This document shows, piece after piece, positions 33,530 through 34,267 of a DNA stretch of 34,267 nt; positions within the stretch are counted from its first letter, which is position 1; the number at the start of each line of letters is the position of its first letter. The DNA is from an uncultured Pelagibacteraceae bacterium (GTDB lineage Bacteria; Pseudomonadota; Alphaproteobacteria; Pelagibacterales; Pelagibacteraceae), in assembly GCA_902635975.1 (NCBI GenBank), contig CACPQC010000007.1:1-34267 (forward strand), given 5' to 3'. The notes below the pieces were generated by a model, which was not told the origin of the DNA, made no database searches, and saw nothing but the letters and a program-made list of their open reading frames with translations. The translations under genes and the position numbers were made by a program.

Positions 33530-34267
33530 AAAAATAGGCTTAGTTGATTGTAATTCTTTCTATGTTTCATGTGAAAGATTATTTAATCCAAAAATAAGAA
33601 AAAAACCTGTGGTTGTTTTATCCAATAATGATGGTTGTATCATTTCTAGATCCAATGAAGCAAAAGCATTGGGGATCAAAATGGGTGAGCCTTATTTTAA
33701 GGCAAAAGATATCATTATTAAAAATAAAGTTGAAGTTTTTTCGTCAAATTACTCTTTATATGGAGATTTATCTAGAAGAGTAATGAGAACTCTAAAAAGA
33801 TTTAATACTGAAATAGAGGTGTATTCAATTGATGAAGCATTTATAGATTTATCTAATTTTCCAGACTCGGAGGTCGAAAAAGTTGGAAGAGAAATTAGAG
33901 AAACAGTTTTACAATGGACTGGTATTCCAACTAGTATTGGTATCGCTAAAACTAAAACTTTAAGCAAAGTTGCAAATCATATTGCAAAGAAAAAACAATC
34001 AGGAGTAACAAGTTTAATCGGTATAAAAAATTTAGATCCAATTTTAGAAAAAGTTGAAATCAATGATGTTTGGGGTGTTGGCAGACAACTTACAAAGTTT
34101 TATCAAAAGAATGGAATTTATAATGCCAAACAACTTAAAAATAAATCTAATACTTGGATTAAAAAATGTTCTAATGTTTTAAGCTCACGAACTGCAATGG
34201 AACTTAGAGGAGTTCCTTGTATTGATTTAGAGACCACACAAACAAAAAGAAAAAGCTGTGTGGTTTC
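33507..34267 (+). CDS. umuC: UmuC, Y-family DNA polymerase V catalytic subunit (5' part)
   Basis: The ATG at 33507 starts inside the end of umuD and runs off the right edge, leaving about 253 residues visible. Catalytic acidic residues are present: IGLVDCNSFYVSCERLF (Asp14) and EVYSIDEAFIDL (Asp109, Glu110). LSNNDGCIISRSNEAKALGI and PTSIGIAKTKTLSKVANHIA are typical of UmuC. The visible part covers palm, fingers and thumb; the little-finger domain lies beyond the window. It performs error-prone translesion synthesis. No frameshift or stop was seen. Confidence 0.96.
   Translation, partial: MSSIQRTKKIGLVDCNSFYVSCERLFNPKIRKKPVVVLSNNDGCIISRSNEAKALGIKMGEPYFKAKDIIIKNKVEVFSSNYSLYGDLSRRVMRTLKRFNTEIEVYSIDEAFIDLSNFPDSEVEKVGREIRETVLQWTGIPTSIGIAKTKTLSKVANHIAKKKQSGVTSLIGIKNLDPILEKVEINDVWGVGRQLTKFYQKNGIYNAKQLKNKSNTWIKKCSNVLSSRTAMELRGVPCIDLETTQTKRKSCVV

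Noticed and set aside
33749..33967. Minus-strand frame inside umuC
   Set aside because: It lies within the coding region of umuC, whose catalytic motifs are intact on the plus strand.
1..34267. CRISPR array, tRNA or rRNA genes, insertion sequences or prophage
   Set aside because: No regularly spaced repeats, cloverleaf sequences, transposase or integrase genes, or long inverted repeats were found by reading. Short A/T runs are general composition.

Overview
The window looks like a stretch of a streamlined, AT-rich alphaproteobacterial genome, most probably SAR11 (Pelagibacterales). The basis is about 30% GC by eye, genes packed with 1-11 bp overlaps, a tandem glycine riboswitch on gcvT, a TRAP transporter, the short alphaproteobacterial form of phosphatidylserine decarboxylase, and LexA-like operators of the GTTC-N7-GTTC type. 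No rRNA, tRNA, CRISPR array, insertion sequence or prophage was found. The taxonomic call is an inference from gene content; no database was searched.

Layout. 1-7800 (minus): a glycine-riboswitch operon gcvT-gcvH-gcvP runs with only 3 bp of spacing into a lipid-modification set (FAD amine-oxidase-like protein, DUF1365 protein, Cfa-like methyltransferase, and the start of a lipoprotein cut by the window edge). 7800-10690: a very AT-rich insert with a polytopic GT-C-like protein, a SAM methyltransferase and a divergent GT2 glycosyltransferase. 10690-17285: a probable 5-oxoproline (pyroglutamate) locus, with an EamA transporter and pxpC-pxpB on the minus strand, pxpA and a secreted TPR protein on the plus strand, and a complete TRAP transporter (dctM, dctQ, dctP). 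17398-18009: a TerC-family membrane protein.

18006-24854 (minus): one long housekeeping operon, psd-pssA-glycosyltransferase-rlmE-guaB-TPR protein-guaA-panB, combining phosphatidylethanolamine synthesis, rRNA methylation, GMP synthesis and pantothenate synthesis. 24931-26145 (plus): icd. 26137-30051 (minus): alaS and recA, separated by a perfect hairpin. 30160-33012 (minus): a TolC-family protein, a D-glycerate kinase-like P-loop kinase, a GFA-domain protein and a tiny secreted protein. 33104-34267 (plus): umuD and the 5' part of umuC.

The points most worth a second look are: coupling of glycine catabolism to a fatty-acid methylation cassette through one riboswitch; active-site substitutions in the Cfa-like enzyme; related SOS-type operators at both recA and umuDC; the split pxp genes beside a TRAP transporter; and an IMP dehydrogenase with no CBS domains.
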